NCBI RefSeq assembly: GCF_030053345.1
Contig: NZ_JASGBP010000007.1
Span: 62,001 to 126,000 of the forward strand
Direction of reading: 5' to 3'
Origin: Flavobacterium sedimenticola
Lineage (GTDB): Bacteria; Bacteroidota; Bacteroidia; Flavobacteriales; Flavobacteriaceae
DNA: 64,000 nucleotides
Numbering within the stretch: position 1 is the first letter of the stretch; each line of letters opens with the position of its first letter. The translations under genes and the position numbers were made by a program. Below, in pieces: positions 7,805 through 15,345 of this stretch. The notes under the pieces are model-generated. The model was given only the letters and a program-made list of their open reading frames with translations, made no database searches and had not been told where the DNA came from.

Positions 7805-9475
7805 TTAAAGAGGGAAAGAATTTTTTAATTGTTGGATGAAGAAAGCAGGAGGCATTTCCAATCGCGTGTTAAAAGCTTTTGTGAAGTTTTGGGTGGAGCC
7901 GAAGCCGGCTTCTTCAGCAAGTGCTTTGTAGGTGTAATTGCGGTATTTGTTTTCGGTTTTTAATTTTTCGACGATGTAGTCAATTTTTAAATCGGTTATG
8001 TACTCGATTGTTTTTTTGCCTCGGTATTTTAAGATAATCTTGGAAGCGTATTTAGGGTTTGTTTTAAGATAACCTGATAATTTGATTAGTGTCATGTCTT
8101 TTTCGAGATACCTCTTATTCTTTTCAAATTTTTCCAGATTTTGCAATATGGTTTTTACCAATTCGGGATTGATATCGAATGGTATTTCTCCGGTACATTT
8201 TTGAATGGGCTTTGTTGGTTTTTCCTTCTCGGCCATTATTTGTTCAAACTTTTGCTTGTATCGCTTTTTATTTCGTGTGTGTCGCCACACCAAAAATAAA
8301 ATTGCTCCTGAGAGTGAAGAGATGACCGTATAGTGAATTTTGTTATTAACCATCATAGCATTCTCAATATCTTGCTTGGCGGCTATCAGTTTTTTGGTGT
8401 CGTATTCTTTAAAGATTTTTTTAGACAAATACTTGTAATTATGATTGAGTACACTATCTACTTTGAGTAAGCGGTTGATGTATTTTAATTGTAATTCAGC
8501 ATCTTCTTGTTTTTTGTAATAGTCAATCAGCAGTTCATAGCTTTCTCGAAGGTCGGGTCGGATATAGTTGTATTTTAGAAATGCGTTGTCAACGGTTTTA
8601 AAAAACGTTATGGCTTTTTGTTCCTGATGTATTGCCCAATAGCTTTTTCCTATGTAAAAGTGGGCTACTGTTTCGTTTGCGAAGTCTTTTCTTTGTTGCA
8701 TTATCGGCAGTACTCGTTGTAATTCGGTGATTGCCTTTTTATAATTTTTACGGGAAAAGTGATTTATACCCTCGGAGTGGTTGAAGTATGGTTCCATTTC
8801 CTGATTTTCTAATTCTTTCCCATTTTTTAATCCCAGCCTGTTATAATAGGAGGACAACTCTACGTTTCCTGTTTTATTGTAGCACAATCCCAAGGAATGA
8901 AGTGTGTTTAAATAGGCTATATCGCTTTCTTCCTCAAAATAACTTAAACACTCCAGAAACAATGAGATTGCTTCGTGGTAAAATCCTAAGTAGTATTTTG
9001 TATGTGCAATGGAGAATTTTACCTTGTATTTTACTTTTTTGTTGTTTGTAGACGCAATATACTTATCGGCCAGTATATAGTTGTCTAAGGCTTGCTTAAG
9101 TTGCTTTTGACTGTAATGTATTATACCCTTAGTAAGAAAAGCACTGCCAATAATCTCAGGATTTTTGGAATATTTTGCCACTGTAATTGTACTGTCGGCA
9201 TATTTCATCAGAAATCTTGGATCGTCCAAATACATCATTGCTTTGTATGCTGCTGCCAGTTGTGTCCAGTTTTTCTCTGATTTTGATTTTGCTATCCAAG
9301 CCACAGCAAATTTTTTGGCTTCGACGGAGTCGGATTTACTGGTTCCGTTAATTAATTCGCTGTAGTCTTTGTTTGTTAAACCTTCAGCAGGTTTTTGTGC
9401 CCACATGCCATTGCACATCATCAACATGATTGCATATTTCAAACCACTGTTTAAGAATGTGTTAGAGAGTTGCAT
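7805..9475 (-). CDS. TPR-containing membrane regulator with AraC-type HTH
   Basis: 556 aa. The N-terminus has a signal-like stretch ending GMWAQ. Residues 50-350 contain TPR-like helix pairs (AYLNTLHSLGLCYNKTGNVEL, ETVAHFYIGKSYWAI). One membrane helix follows (about 377-395, TVISSLSGAILFLVWRH), then a basic stretch and a C-terminal AraC HTH (KYASKIILKYRGKKTIEYI, FTKAFNTRLEMPPAFF). The topology puts the TPR sensor in the periplasm and the DNA-binding domain in the cytosol. Family members in Bacteroidetes respond to extracellular signals. The target is unknown; nearby ATTCGGGAAT motifs are candidates. Confidence 0.85.
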   Translation of the reverse strand: MQLSNTFLNSGLKYAIMLMMCNGMWAQKPAEGLTNKDYSELINGTSKSDSVEAKKFAVAWIAKSKSEKNWTQLAAAYKAMMYLDDPRFLMKYADSTITVAKYSKNPEIIGSAFLTKGIIHYSQKQLKQALDNYILADKYIASTNNKKVKYKVKFSIAHTKYYLGFYHEAISLFLECLSYFEEESDIAYLNTLHSLGLCYNKTGNVELSSYYNRLGLKNGKELENQEMEPYFNHSEGINHFSRKNYKKAITELQRVLPIMQQRKDFANETVAHFYIGKSYWAIHQEQKAITFFKTVDNAFLKYNYIRPDLRESYELLIDYYKKQEDAELQLKYINRLLKVDSVLNHNYKYLSKKIFKEYDTKKLIAAKQDIENAMMVNNKIHYTVISSLSGAILFLVWRHTRNKKRYKQKFEQIMAEKEKPTKPIQKCTGEIPFDINPELVKTILQNLEKFEKNKRYLEKDMTLIKLSGYLKTNPKYASKIILKYRGKKTIEYITDLKIDYIVEKLKTENKYRNYTYKALAEEAGFGSTQNFTKAFNTRLEMPPAFFIQQLKNSFPL

Positions 9476-9810
9476 TATACGATTCCATTTTGCCTCAAAA
9501 TGTAGCTAAATTATTAAAAAAGCCTTATGGTTTAGTTGTTAAAAAGGGATAATCAGTCATACCCATTATGATTCTTTGCAACGCTTTGAAAGCTTGTCAT
9601 TTAGTTATTTGTACTCTCTGTGTAATTCGGGAATATCATACCCACAATTCGAGAATGCCGTGTTACTGGGTTTGTGAGCCCTTTTTGAAGCCTATAGTTT
9701 TGTCCCGAATTCAAAAGGATTTGTTTCTTAAATCCAACCCTGTTCAGATTATCCCGGGAGAAATGAACTGATGTAACAACAATCAGTACCATTTTAAAAC
9801 ATTAACTATT
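9476..9810. other. Divergent promoter region
   Basis: 335 bp between the leftward AraC-type gene and the rightward lipoprotein gene. Short ORFs on both strands here overlap each other and look non-coding. It contains the paired ATTCGGGAAT/ATTCGAGAAT element described separately. Confidence 0.5.
9625..9656 (+). promoter_or_regulatory. Bipartite direct-repeat element ATTCGGGAAT-N12-ATTCGAGAAT
   Basis: Two near-identical decamers, start to start 22 bp (about two helical turns). The same pair with N11 occurs in the opposite orientation at 11505-11535, upstream of rteC. That shared placement suggests a common regulator, possibly the AraC-type protein encoded next door. Confidence 0.5.
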
Positions 9811-10536
9811 ATGAAATTTTTTTATTTATGTATAATACTTTTTTCTCTTTTTATATCGTGTGACTATCCCTCTGAAGTTGCCAGCCAATCTGCTATCAGA
9901 GAACGAACAGCAGTAATTATTGATACGGTACCCATAAACAAGGGCAATTTGTATGATGCCGCCGGACAAGTACATCATCAGCTATTAACGGAGTACTATC
10001 AAAGCAGTAGTTTGCCTTTTACCTTAAATGGTATCATTACTTCTGCTGAAGGTATAGCAAATGTTACCCCATCTTTTATGGATTTGACCAAAGAAATGCC
10101 CTATTCTTTTGTTCACGCCGATCGAGTAGCTACTATTATTTCAGCCCCGCCCGGGTTAGAAGAAGAGATTGTCAATGCTTCTTTAGTTAGTAGTGAAGCC
10201 CGAAGCAGTTTTACAGCATTTTTTTATACTTTGCTGCAAAGATGTGAAACGGAGCAGGAGTTTGGGGTTTTGTATGATTTTATAGTTTCTTATGAAGATG
10301 CCGTGCAGTTGAGTTCCAGTTTGCCTGATGTTGATAAGAAAACAATACTGATAACTACTTCAATAGCCAGGCATACTGTTTATGCCAGAAAGAAGAAGCC
10401 TAAAAAAGATAAAGATCCGGAATGGCAGTACATGGTTGGGAATATTATAGCCGCTTTGGACGGAGCAGACGATAGTATGGCAGACGCTGTAATGAAGGGT
10501 TTGGTGACCGGCATTGCCGAAAACCGGTCGTTTTAG
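9811..10536 (+). CDS. Putative lipoprotein of unknown function
   Basis: 241 aa. A lipoprotein signal is clear: MKFFYLCIILFSLFISC with the lipobox Cys at 17. The mature part has no motif I recognise. It is mostly helical and contains a basic stretch (ARKKKPKKDKDPEW) near residue 200. It lies between the TPR-AraC regulator and RteC and converges with rteC over a shared terminator. Similar lipoproteins are often found near RteC in flavobacterial elements, but that is an impression, not evidence of function. Confidence 0.75.
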   Translation: MKFFYLCIILFSLFISCDYPSEVASQSAIRERTAVIIDTVPINKGNLYDAAGQVHHQLLTEYYQSSSLPFTLNGIITSAEGIANVTPSFMDLTKEMPYSFVHADRVATIISAPPGLEEEIVNASLVSSEARSSFTAFFYTLLQRCETEQEFGVLYDFIVSYEDAVQLSSSLPDVDKKTILITTSIARHTVYARKKKPKKDKDPEWQYMVGNIIAALDGADDSMADAVMKGLVTGIAENRSF

Positions 10537-10582
10537 TTAGCAGGAGTGACACAATGCCACATTAACAAGGTATTGGCACTTT

Positions 10583-10609
10583 AAATGGTTGCTCACTGAG
10601 CAACCATTT
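10583..10609. terminator. Bidirectional terminator hairpin
   Basis: A perfect 12-bp stem (AAATGGTTGCTC / GAGCAACCATTT) with a 3-nt loop between two convergent genes. It overlaps the stop codon of rteC. T runs are short on both sides. Confidence 0.65.
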
Positions 10610-11435
10610 ACTTTTCATCGACTCTGTTTATTCTTTCGAGTAAGCTTTGCTTGAGATGGTCTAAGAAATGTGTTTTTTCTATGGTTTTGCGGTTTCTGAT
10701 TTCTAAATATATCCGATTGAATTGTCCTAATTCGATATTGAAAAACGATTGTATTGCTATTGCGGTTTCTCGTAAACTCGACTTTCCTTCATTGAATACC
10801 CCAACGGTATCCAGGGCATAAATTAATTCGACTAAGGCTGTTTTTGAAGCGGACCACTTTAATTTGTGGTTTGCGGGAATCGTTTGTTTTAGTGATTTAG
10901 TCATGGTGTTGAGGTAGTATTGGATTTGCTCGTAGGCCATTATCTGCGCTACTTTGTAATCGTGCGAGGTAGCAAAACTGTAATCTGATTGAAAATAAAA
11001 GCTGTCTAAAGTTAGTTTGATATCATGCTTGCCTCTGAGAAAGTACTTTTTGTCGAGACTCCTATTTCCGGATTTATAGTACTTGTAAAATTCGATGTTT
11101 TCCTCGTGAAAGCGTTTTAGTTTTTGCTTGTAAGCAGCATAGTGTTTTTTGATTTCTTTTTTAGAATCGCAGGGTTTGGTAATCTCGATGTTATAGACTT
11201 CATTAAAGAAAATCAGTTTTGCGGCAAATTGGGGTTTTATTGTTTTAAAGAATTCAATTTCCTGTGTTTTGTTTTCGAAACGGTAATTGGAGAAAAAGGT
11301 TTTTAATTTCTCGATTGTTTTGACGGTTGATTTTACACCTAATTCGGATTGCTTAATGATGCAGTTGTTTTCGGCTTTAATGTGTAGTAGTTGTTGTTCG
11401 AGTTCAGCCATCAATGATGCAGCGAATGACTTCAT
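10608..11435 (-). CDS. rteC: RteC-like protein
   Basis: 275 aa from MKSFAASLMAELEQQL (the frame opens at 11489, but this internal Met matches the usual RteC start). It has the RteC pattern: a helical N-terminus, IKPQFAAKLIFFNEVYNIE, EFYKYYKSGNRSLDKKYFLRGK, DYKVAQIMAYE, and a C-terminal winged-helix part (KWSASKTALVELIYALDTVGVFNEGKSS). In CTnDOT, RteC activates transcription of the excision operon. Here it probably belongs to a mobile-element remnant with the excisionase-type HTH at 7368. No conjugation genes are visible in the window. Confidence 0.85.
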   Translation of the reverse strand: MKSFAASLMAELEQQLLHIKAENNCIIKQSELGVKSTVKTIEKLKTFFSNYRFENKTQEIEFFKTIKPQFAAKLIFFNEVYNIEITKPCDSKKEIKKHYAAYKQKLKRFHEENIEFYKYYKSGNRSLDKKYFLRGKHDIKLTLDSFYFQSDYSFATSHDYKVAQIMAYEQIQYYLNTMTKSLKQTIPANHKLKWSASKTALVELIYALDTVGVFNEGKSSLRETAIAIQSFFNIELGQFNRIYLEIRNRKTIEKTHFLDHLKQSLLERINRVDEK

Positions 11436-11504
11436 AGTTGGTTGGGTTAGGTTTTTAGCAAATCTATAAGGGAGTGCTATTGCCTCCAAAAGTGCTTTTG
11501 ATTG

Positions 11505-11535
11505 ATTCTCGAATTGAATAGTTGTATTCCCGAAT
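11505..11535 (-). promoter_or_regulatory. Bipartite element upstream of rteC
   Basis: Read on the minus strand: ATTCGGGAAT, 11 bases, ATTCGAGAAT. It matches the element at 9625-9656 in sequence and order. Its near end lies 70 bp from the chosen rteC start. Confidence 0.5.
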
Positions 11536-11620
11536 GTTATACTGCCGGATTGATTTTATTTTGTAACTTAACGTATTGGTTTTGAGTTTGTACGTGTTTT
11601 AAAAATTACCTCTTTTTGTT

Positions 11621-11785
11621 ATGATTGCATTGTGGCCAACCGCTATTGTTTTTGTTGTTTTTATTTTTATGTTTTGCCACGAAACACGGCTTGATTTTAA
11701 ACGGTGCCTCGAAATGGACAGACAGGCTGATGAACATGTTTTGAGAGTAATAGACCGGTTTTTGAAAGAAAAAGCTACTGCATAG
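11621..11785 (+). CDS. Small single-pass membrane protein
   Basis: 54 codons from ATG. Residues 2-19 are a hydrophobic helix (IALWPTAIVFVVFIFMF), followed by a charged, helical tail (CLEMDRQADEHVLRVIDRF). The composition is that of a real small membrane protein: charged tail, no rare-codon runs, and its own upstream region. It overlaps the convergent HD gene by 11 nt. I know no family for it. Confidence 0.45.
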   Translation: MIALWPTAIVFVVFIFMFCHETRLDFKRCLEMDRQADEHVLRVIDRFLKEKATA

Positions 11786-12392
11786 CTATTAATTCATTTT
11801 GAATATTGATTCGTGCCTGTTTTTCATACTTGTTGCTGAAGTACTCTGTTTTGTAGATATTGGGCATTTTTAAGAAATGCTGTAAGGCTTTTTTTCGGCC
11901 GGAGTTGTATAGGAAGTCGGGGTAGAGGGTGTATTCTTCTCGAATATTATCTGCATAAGCTTGATAGGTCTCGGGGTTTTGTCCTAGTACTGCCAAGTCG
12001 GCATCTATTAACCAATTTGTGTCTGCATCTTCTGAAAGGTGGTGGTTTTTTGTGGCAATGATGAGCTGTGCACACTTGGCAATTTTCTCGGCAGGATATT
12101 TAATCTCGGTCAGTCTTTGCATGGCCAGTTTGGCGCTGTCTTCTTCGTTGGAACTGCTTGAAGCCTTGTAAATAATATCGTGATAAAATGCCGCAAACAG
12201 GACAGTGTCCCAGTCTTGGATTTTGTCTTTTACTTCATTTAGTTCGGCTACAATGCTCTCCAGATGCGCAATATTGTGGTACTGCCTTTTGGGTTCAGAA
12301 TACTTTGTAAATATTTCCAACCACATATTGTTGGCCAATTCGTGGTGGTTCGTGTATTGTTTTACAAGATGAAGGAAAATATCGGTGAGCAT
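11775..12392 (-). CDS. HD-domain predicted metal-dependent phosphohydrolase
   Basis: 205 aa. Conserved metal ligands are visible: RQYHNIAHL (His39, His43), AAFYHDIIY (His71-Asp72) and NWLIDADLAVLG (second Asp). This is the soluble stand-alone HD family (COG4339 type) in which neither substrate nor pathway is firmly known; nucleotide hydrolysis is usual for HD proteins. It stands between the small membrane gene and the HipA-like toxin gene, in the same direction as the latter but 51 bp downstream of its stop. Confidence 0.85.
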   Translation of the reverse strand: MLTDIFLHLVKQYTNHHELANNMWLEIFTKYSEPKRQYHNIAHLESIVAELNEVKDKIQDWDTVLFAAFYHDIIYKASSSSNEEDSAKLAMQRLTEIKYPAEKIAKCAQLIIATKNHHLSEDADTNWLIDADLAVLGQNPETYQAYADNIREEYTLYPDFLYNSGRKKALQHFLKMPNIYKTEYFSNKYEKQARINIQNELIAMQ

Positions 12393-12443
12393 GACAAATA
12401 ATGAAAGGCAAATTTAAGGAAACCCTGTAAAATATTTGGTTCT

Positions 12444-13391
12444 TTAAGCCTTAAAAAGCCATTCGTATCGTTCTTCCAATAAAGTGATGTATTTTTCTTT
12501 GTACTCCTGAGACAAAAAAGAGCTGTTTATCCATTGTAATGCAACGGGTTTGTTTTTGAGGAATCGTTTGACCATTCCGTTTAACTGTTTGTCGTTGAGG
12601 CCTAGTTTTTTACCTAATCGCTCAAAATGTTCCCATTTTAGTTTTTTCTTTTTGCCTTCGAGTGTTAATGCCAGTTCTTCGGTATCGTCGGGGTTTACTA
12701 TGGCTACATTCAAGAGGTCGTAGGCCGGAGCCAGAGACCAGGATTCTCCCGAATTGATCATTGAAAAGTTTTTGAGATGCATATCATTATTACCGGTTAA
12801 GAAGCTGAATACACTGAGCTCCAGAAAGTATAGGGTATCGAGCAATGTATTGCTCGAGTAGTCTTGCAGTGCTTTGCCTACTTTTTCCATAGAGCTTTTG
12901 TATTTATCGACCGCTTCGGTAATTTGGAACATATCGAGCATGTGTATTTTTTCTCCGGTTGTCGTTCTGTCGATGCGTTTGGTGATGTAGGACAACTCGC
13001 CCGATTGCAAGCGTATTAAACTTGACATGACTGTATTGATGCCGAAGGCTTCTGCCATTCGCATGGTTAGATGCTCATTTTGGGGCATTTCGGGATAATT
13101 TTCGGAAGGCGGTTTGAAGATGAAGTTTCCACCTAAAGCTCCTACTACGGTTAATCGGCCTTTGTTGCCATCTTGCAGGGTTGTGTTTACCAATGATAGC
13201 GATAACTTGGGTTGCACCCCGGGAACCGCAACGCTGCGTTCGACTACGTTTTTTGCCAGCGCTGCCATGTCTTTTAAGGTGTGTTCAAAAACAGGCGGTT
13301 GTTTGGTGCCAAAAAACGCCAGACTGCAGTGTTCGTGAAAGTCGGTTTCGTTGTTCTCTAAAGGTTTGTAGCAATATAAACACTTATGCAT
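12444..13391 (-). CDS. HipT/HipA C-terminal kinase (toxin)
   Basis: 315 aa from MHKCLYCYKPL; the frame extends to 13415, but this Met follows the usual start and leaves an 8-nt overlap with the upstream gene. The N-terminus has a CxxC...H...C treble-clef-like segment. Then come the HipA Gly-rich loop region (VPGVQPKLSLSL), the catalytic FLTGNNDMHLKNFS (Asp base with Asn/Lys) and LAPAYDLLN (metal-binding Asp). HipA-type kinases phosphorylate tRNA synthetases and arrest growth. The N-terminal HipA subdomain is missing and is encoded separately upstream, as in tripartite HipBST systems. Key kinase residues are intact. Confidence 0.85.
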   Translation of the reverse strand: MHKCLYCYKPLENNETDFHEHCSLAFFGTKQPPVFEHTLKDMAALAKNVVERSVAVPGVQPKLSLSLVNTTLQDGNKGRLTVVGALGGNFIFKPPSENYPEMPQNEHLTMRMAEAFGINTVMSSLIRLQSGELSYITKRIDRTTTGEKIHMLDMFQITEAVDKYKSSMEKVGKALQDYSSNTLLDTLYFLELSVFSFLTGNNDMHLKNFSMINSGESWSLAPAYDLLNVAIVNPDDTEELALTLEGKKKKLKWEHFERLGKKLGLNDKQLNGMVKRFLKNKPVALQWINSSFLSQEYKEKYITLLEERYEWLFKA

Positions 13392-13716
13392 TTTCTTGGG
13401 GTATTGGTTGAACACTAACGGCGCCGATACAGTTTTGACAGCAGGCGAGGAGCAGTCCCATGCGGTCGTTTGTATTGATTTTCCAATTTTTGGAAGCGAT
13501 GTCCAGAAGCCAGCCTTCGGGGATTAACCCTTCAAAAAAGGCAAATAAGCGTTTGTCGGTATAGGGTTTGTGGGTTACCGGCATTGAAAAGGTGAGGAAC
13601 TGTTTAGGATGGGTTTGGATATATTCGTTATTGTATTGAAAAGTATATTCTCCCTCGTCGGTTTCGGTTAGGGTACCTGCTAAAACTTCTTGATAGTAAA
13701 TGGCTGCCTGTCTCAT
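13384..13716 (-). CDS. HipS-like protein (HipA N-terminal subdomain)
   Basis: 110 aa matching only the N-terminal part of HipA: AAIYYQEVLAGTLTE, then LTFSMPVTHKPYTDKRLFAFFEGLIPEGWLL and NDRMGLLLACCQNCIGAVSV. These are the hallmark PEGWLL and C-x-GA-V segments. In HipBST of enteropathogenic E. coli the equivalent HipS counteracts HipT and HipB augments it. The start overlaps the antitoxin stop by 4 nt (ATGA), so all three genes are translationally coupled. Confidence 0.85.
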   Translation of the reverse strand: MRQAAIYYQEVLAGTLTETDEGEYTFQYNNEYIQTHPKQFLTFSMPVTHKPYTDKRLFAFFEGLIPEGWLLDIASKNWKINTNDRMGLLLACCQNCIGAVSVQPIPQENA

Positions 13717-13934
13717 GGGTTTTCATTTTTAGACAATTCTTTGGTATTGACCGGTGCCAAGGTATGCCCAAACATTTTGAGTACTTGGTTGGCTTTTTCG
13801 AGGTTGAGGTTTTCCTTGCCCTGTTCTATTTTTCGTATTACCGTAAGCGCTACCCCGGCACGCTCGGCAAATGCCTCCTGAGTGAGGTTGACTTCGTTTC
13901 TTTTTTCCTTTACAAAAGCGGCTAATGTTTTCAT
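13713..13934 (-). CDS. HipB-like XRE antitoxin
   Basis: 73 aa from MKTLAAFVKEKRNEVNLT. An upstream in-frame ATG at 13973 would lie inside operator 1 and only about 5 nt from the predicted transcription start, so the internal Met is preferred. Helix-turn-helix: LTQEAFAERAGVALTVIRKIEQG, then LEKANQVLKMFGHTLAP, the HipB beta-strand tail. It probably binds the four TATATG-N6-CATATA sites just upstream and represses its own operon. It is the first gene of the three-gene operon. Confidence 0.9.
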   Translation of the reverse strand: MKTLAAFVKEKRNEVNLTQEAFAERAGVALTVIRKIEQGKENLNLEKANQVLKMFGHTLAPVNTKELSKNENP

Positions 13935-13958
13935 GGTTTCCGATTTGTTGGTTTGCTT

Positions 13959-14096
13959 TATATGCTTTTGCATATAATTACAAACAAATATATGAAATTA
14001 TATGTAATTGCATATAATTTTGCTTGAAATAACTTTTTTATATGCAAATACATATAGTTTTGTATAAAAACCAGATTTTATATGTGATTGCATATA
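13959..14096 (-). promoter_or_regulatory. Four phased operators and promoter of the hip operon
   Basis: TATATG-N6-CATATA occurs at 13959-13976, 13999-14016, 14039-14056 and 14079-14096, starting exactly 40 bp apart each time. On the minus strand a perfect Bacteroidetes -7 box (TATATTTG, 13985-13992) lies between operators 1 and 2, so operator 2 covers the -33 region and operator 1 the transcription start. E. coli hipBA also has four operators, of another sequence (TATCC-N8-GGATA). Confidence 0.85.
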
Positions 14097-14139
14097 GCAG
14101 GAAGACTTCACTTTGTCGAAAAAAATGACTAACTTTACA

Positions 14140-14202
14140 GCACTTTGTTTATCTAATAAAGTGCACGCACGATAGCACGGTTCTACTGAACCGTGCTATC
14201 AG
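14140..14202 (+). terminator. Double hairpin, second with T tract
   Basis: Hairpin 1: GCACTTT (14140) pairs with AAAGTGC (14158-14164). Hairpin 2: a perfect 12-bp stem, GATAGCACGGTT (14171) with AACCGTGCTATC (14189), 6-nt loop, followed by AGTTTTT. The T tract lies on the plus strand although no plus-strand gene precedes it. It may end a short RNA or serve the leftward AbiEii gene as a plain hairpin. Confidence 0.55.
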
Positions 14203-14219
14203 TTTTTATAGCAATTTTA

Positions 14220-14861
14220 TTATAAGGTAGCTATATACTCAATAATGTCTAATTTGATTAATTCCCAGTGCTTGCCCCGCAAGCAATCCGGTTCGAAATC
14301 ATCATCGGCTTCGCTGAAATCGGTGAAGTTATTAATGAGTAATTCTCTGTTGTGCGTATGAGGATAACGTTGTTCGTGGAGGGAGAACATTTCTTCTATA
14401 GTATAGTCGTCTTTTAGCTCATGAATGTCCCAGAAATCCTTTTTACGTCCTGAGCGAGATACTACATCAAGCTTCATAGCAATAATTTCTTTCTCTGTTG
14501 CCATTCGAATGTTATCTACGACATTTTCCTCCTGAATAAAAGGTTCTGTATAAAACAAATCCAATTTAATGCTGTTGTCTTCACTTTCTCCAATGTAATA
14601 CGATTTGCCAAAACCAATTTCGGTAAAATTGTTTGTATCGACATAAGGATATGTTTCCCGGAGGAATGTGTCTATAGCGTCAAAATCAACCGTATCATAG
14701 TCACTGTCTGTGAATAGGTCAATATCGACGGACATTCTGTGTCCGCGGTACAGACTTAGTGCAGTACCGCCAATCAAACGGAATTCGGCAAAGATATCTG
14801 CCTGCATTAAGGTGTCGAGAATTGATTTTAGTTGAGGGTCAACAGTATTATAATGAAGCAT
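14220..14861 (-). CDS. AbiEii/AbiGii-type nucleotidyltransferase (toxin)
   Basis: 213 aa. The nucleotidyltransferase core is plain: LIGGTALSL (30-37), then RMSVDIDLF with the metal-binding Asp46 and Asp48, and MKLDVVSRSGRKKDFWDIHEL with the Lys/Arg/Asp motif of the family. Members (AbiEii, MenT) add nucleotides to tRNA or other targets and act in abortive infection. It overlaps the antitoxin gene by 14 nt, and the two form a toxin-antitoxin operon. The active-site residues look intact. Confidence 0.85.
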   Translation of the reverse strand: MLHYNTVDPQLKSILDTLMQADIFAEFRLIGGTALSLYRGHRMSVDIDLFTDSDYDTVDFDAIDTFLRETYPYVDTNNFTEIGFGKSYYIGESEDNSIKLDLFYTEPFIQEENVVDNIRMATEKEIIAMKLDVVSRSGRKKDFWDIHELKDDYTIEEMFSLHEQRYPHTHNRELLINNFTDFSEADDDFEPDCLRGKHWELIKLDIIEYIATL

Positions 14862-15318
14862 GCTTTGATGTGTTCAAGATTTTAGTAACCTCATCATTTC
14901 CGTAGAAACGGATAATTTCATTTTTTTCACTCTCATTACCCCGTTCAAATATTCTTTTGATGATGGCTTTTTTTTGTTTTTGCCAATTCAGCTTCTCCAT
15001 TTTGGTATCCCAGAATAGTATTGGACGAATTTTAGATAAATCAGGATGTGATTTATTCAGTTTGTTTTTTTCCTTTTCAATATCATAATATACCTGAAGA
15101 GTCATAAAGTAACCTTCTTCAATTCCTAAAATGTGTTCAATCTTCAAAGCAAGACCGATGTTCATATCCCGTCTTCCTTTGGTAATGGTGGATATGGTTT
15201 GTGGGTATTCCTGAATTTGTAACGCCAAACTCCCTTTCTTTATATTTCGCTTTTCGAGTTCGCGCGCTAATACAAAGCCGGGATGAATACCTTTTAGTAT
15301 GTTGATATTACGTTTCAT
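14848..15318 (-). CDS. HTH-fused antitoxin of the AbiEii pair (XRE + DUF6922-like)
   Basis: 156 aa. Residues 8-75 are a HigA-like XRE helix-turn-helix (IHPGFVLARELEKRNIKKG, YPQTISTITKGRRDMN, ALKIEHILGIEEGYF). Residues 95-150 (RPILFWDTKMEKLNWQKQ, IIKRIFERGNESEKNEIIRF) match, from memory, the DUF6922 antitoxin domain commonly next to AbiEii-type toxins. The usual partner is an AbiEi winged-helix protein, so the composition is of note. It probably neutralises the toxin and represses the operon through the palindrome at 15328. Confidence 0.8.
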   Translation of the reverse strand: MKRNINILKGIHPGFVLARELEKRNIKKGSLALQIQEYPQTISTITKGRRDMNIGLALKIEHILGIEEGYFMTLQVYYDIEKEKNKLNKSHPDLSKIRPILFWDTKMEKLNWQKQKKAIIKRIFERGNESEKNEIIRFYGNDEVTKILNTSKHASL

Positions 15319-15327
15319 ATTACAAAA

Positions 15328-15345
15328 GTAAACAAATTTGTTTAC
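15328..15345. promoter_or_regulatory. Perfect palindromic operator GTAAACAAATTTGTTTAC
   Basis: An 18-bp perfect palindrome 10 bp upstream of the antitoxin start. On the minus strand a -7-like box TACTTTTG (15323-15330) overlaps it, so binding would block transcription of the toxin-antitoxin pair. It lies in the 87-bp divergent space shared with the HEPN gene, whose -7 box TATATTTG is at 15372-15379 on the plus strand. Confidence 0.75.

Noticed and set aside
9568..9792. Two ORFs on opposite strands between the AraC-type and lipoprotein genes
   Set aside because: They overlap each other and contain the regulatory decamers; neither resembles a protein.
13935..13973. Upstream ATG of the HipB-like gene
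   Set aside because: It lies within operator 1 and about 5 nt from the inferred transcription start; the internal Met begins the conserved domain.
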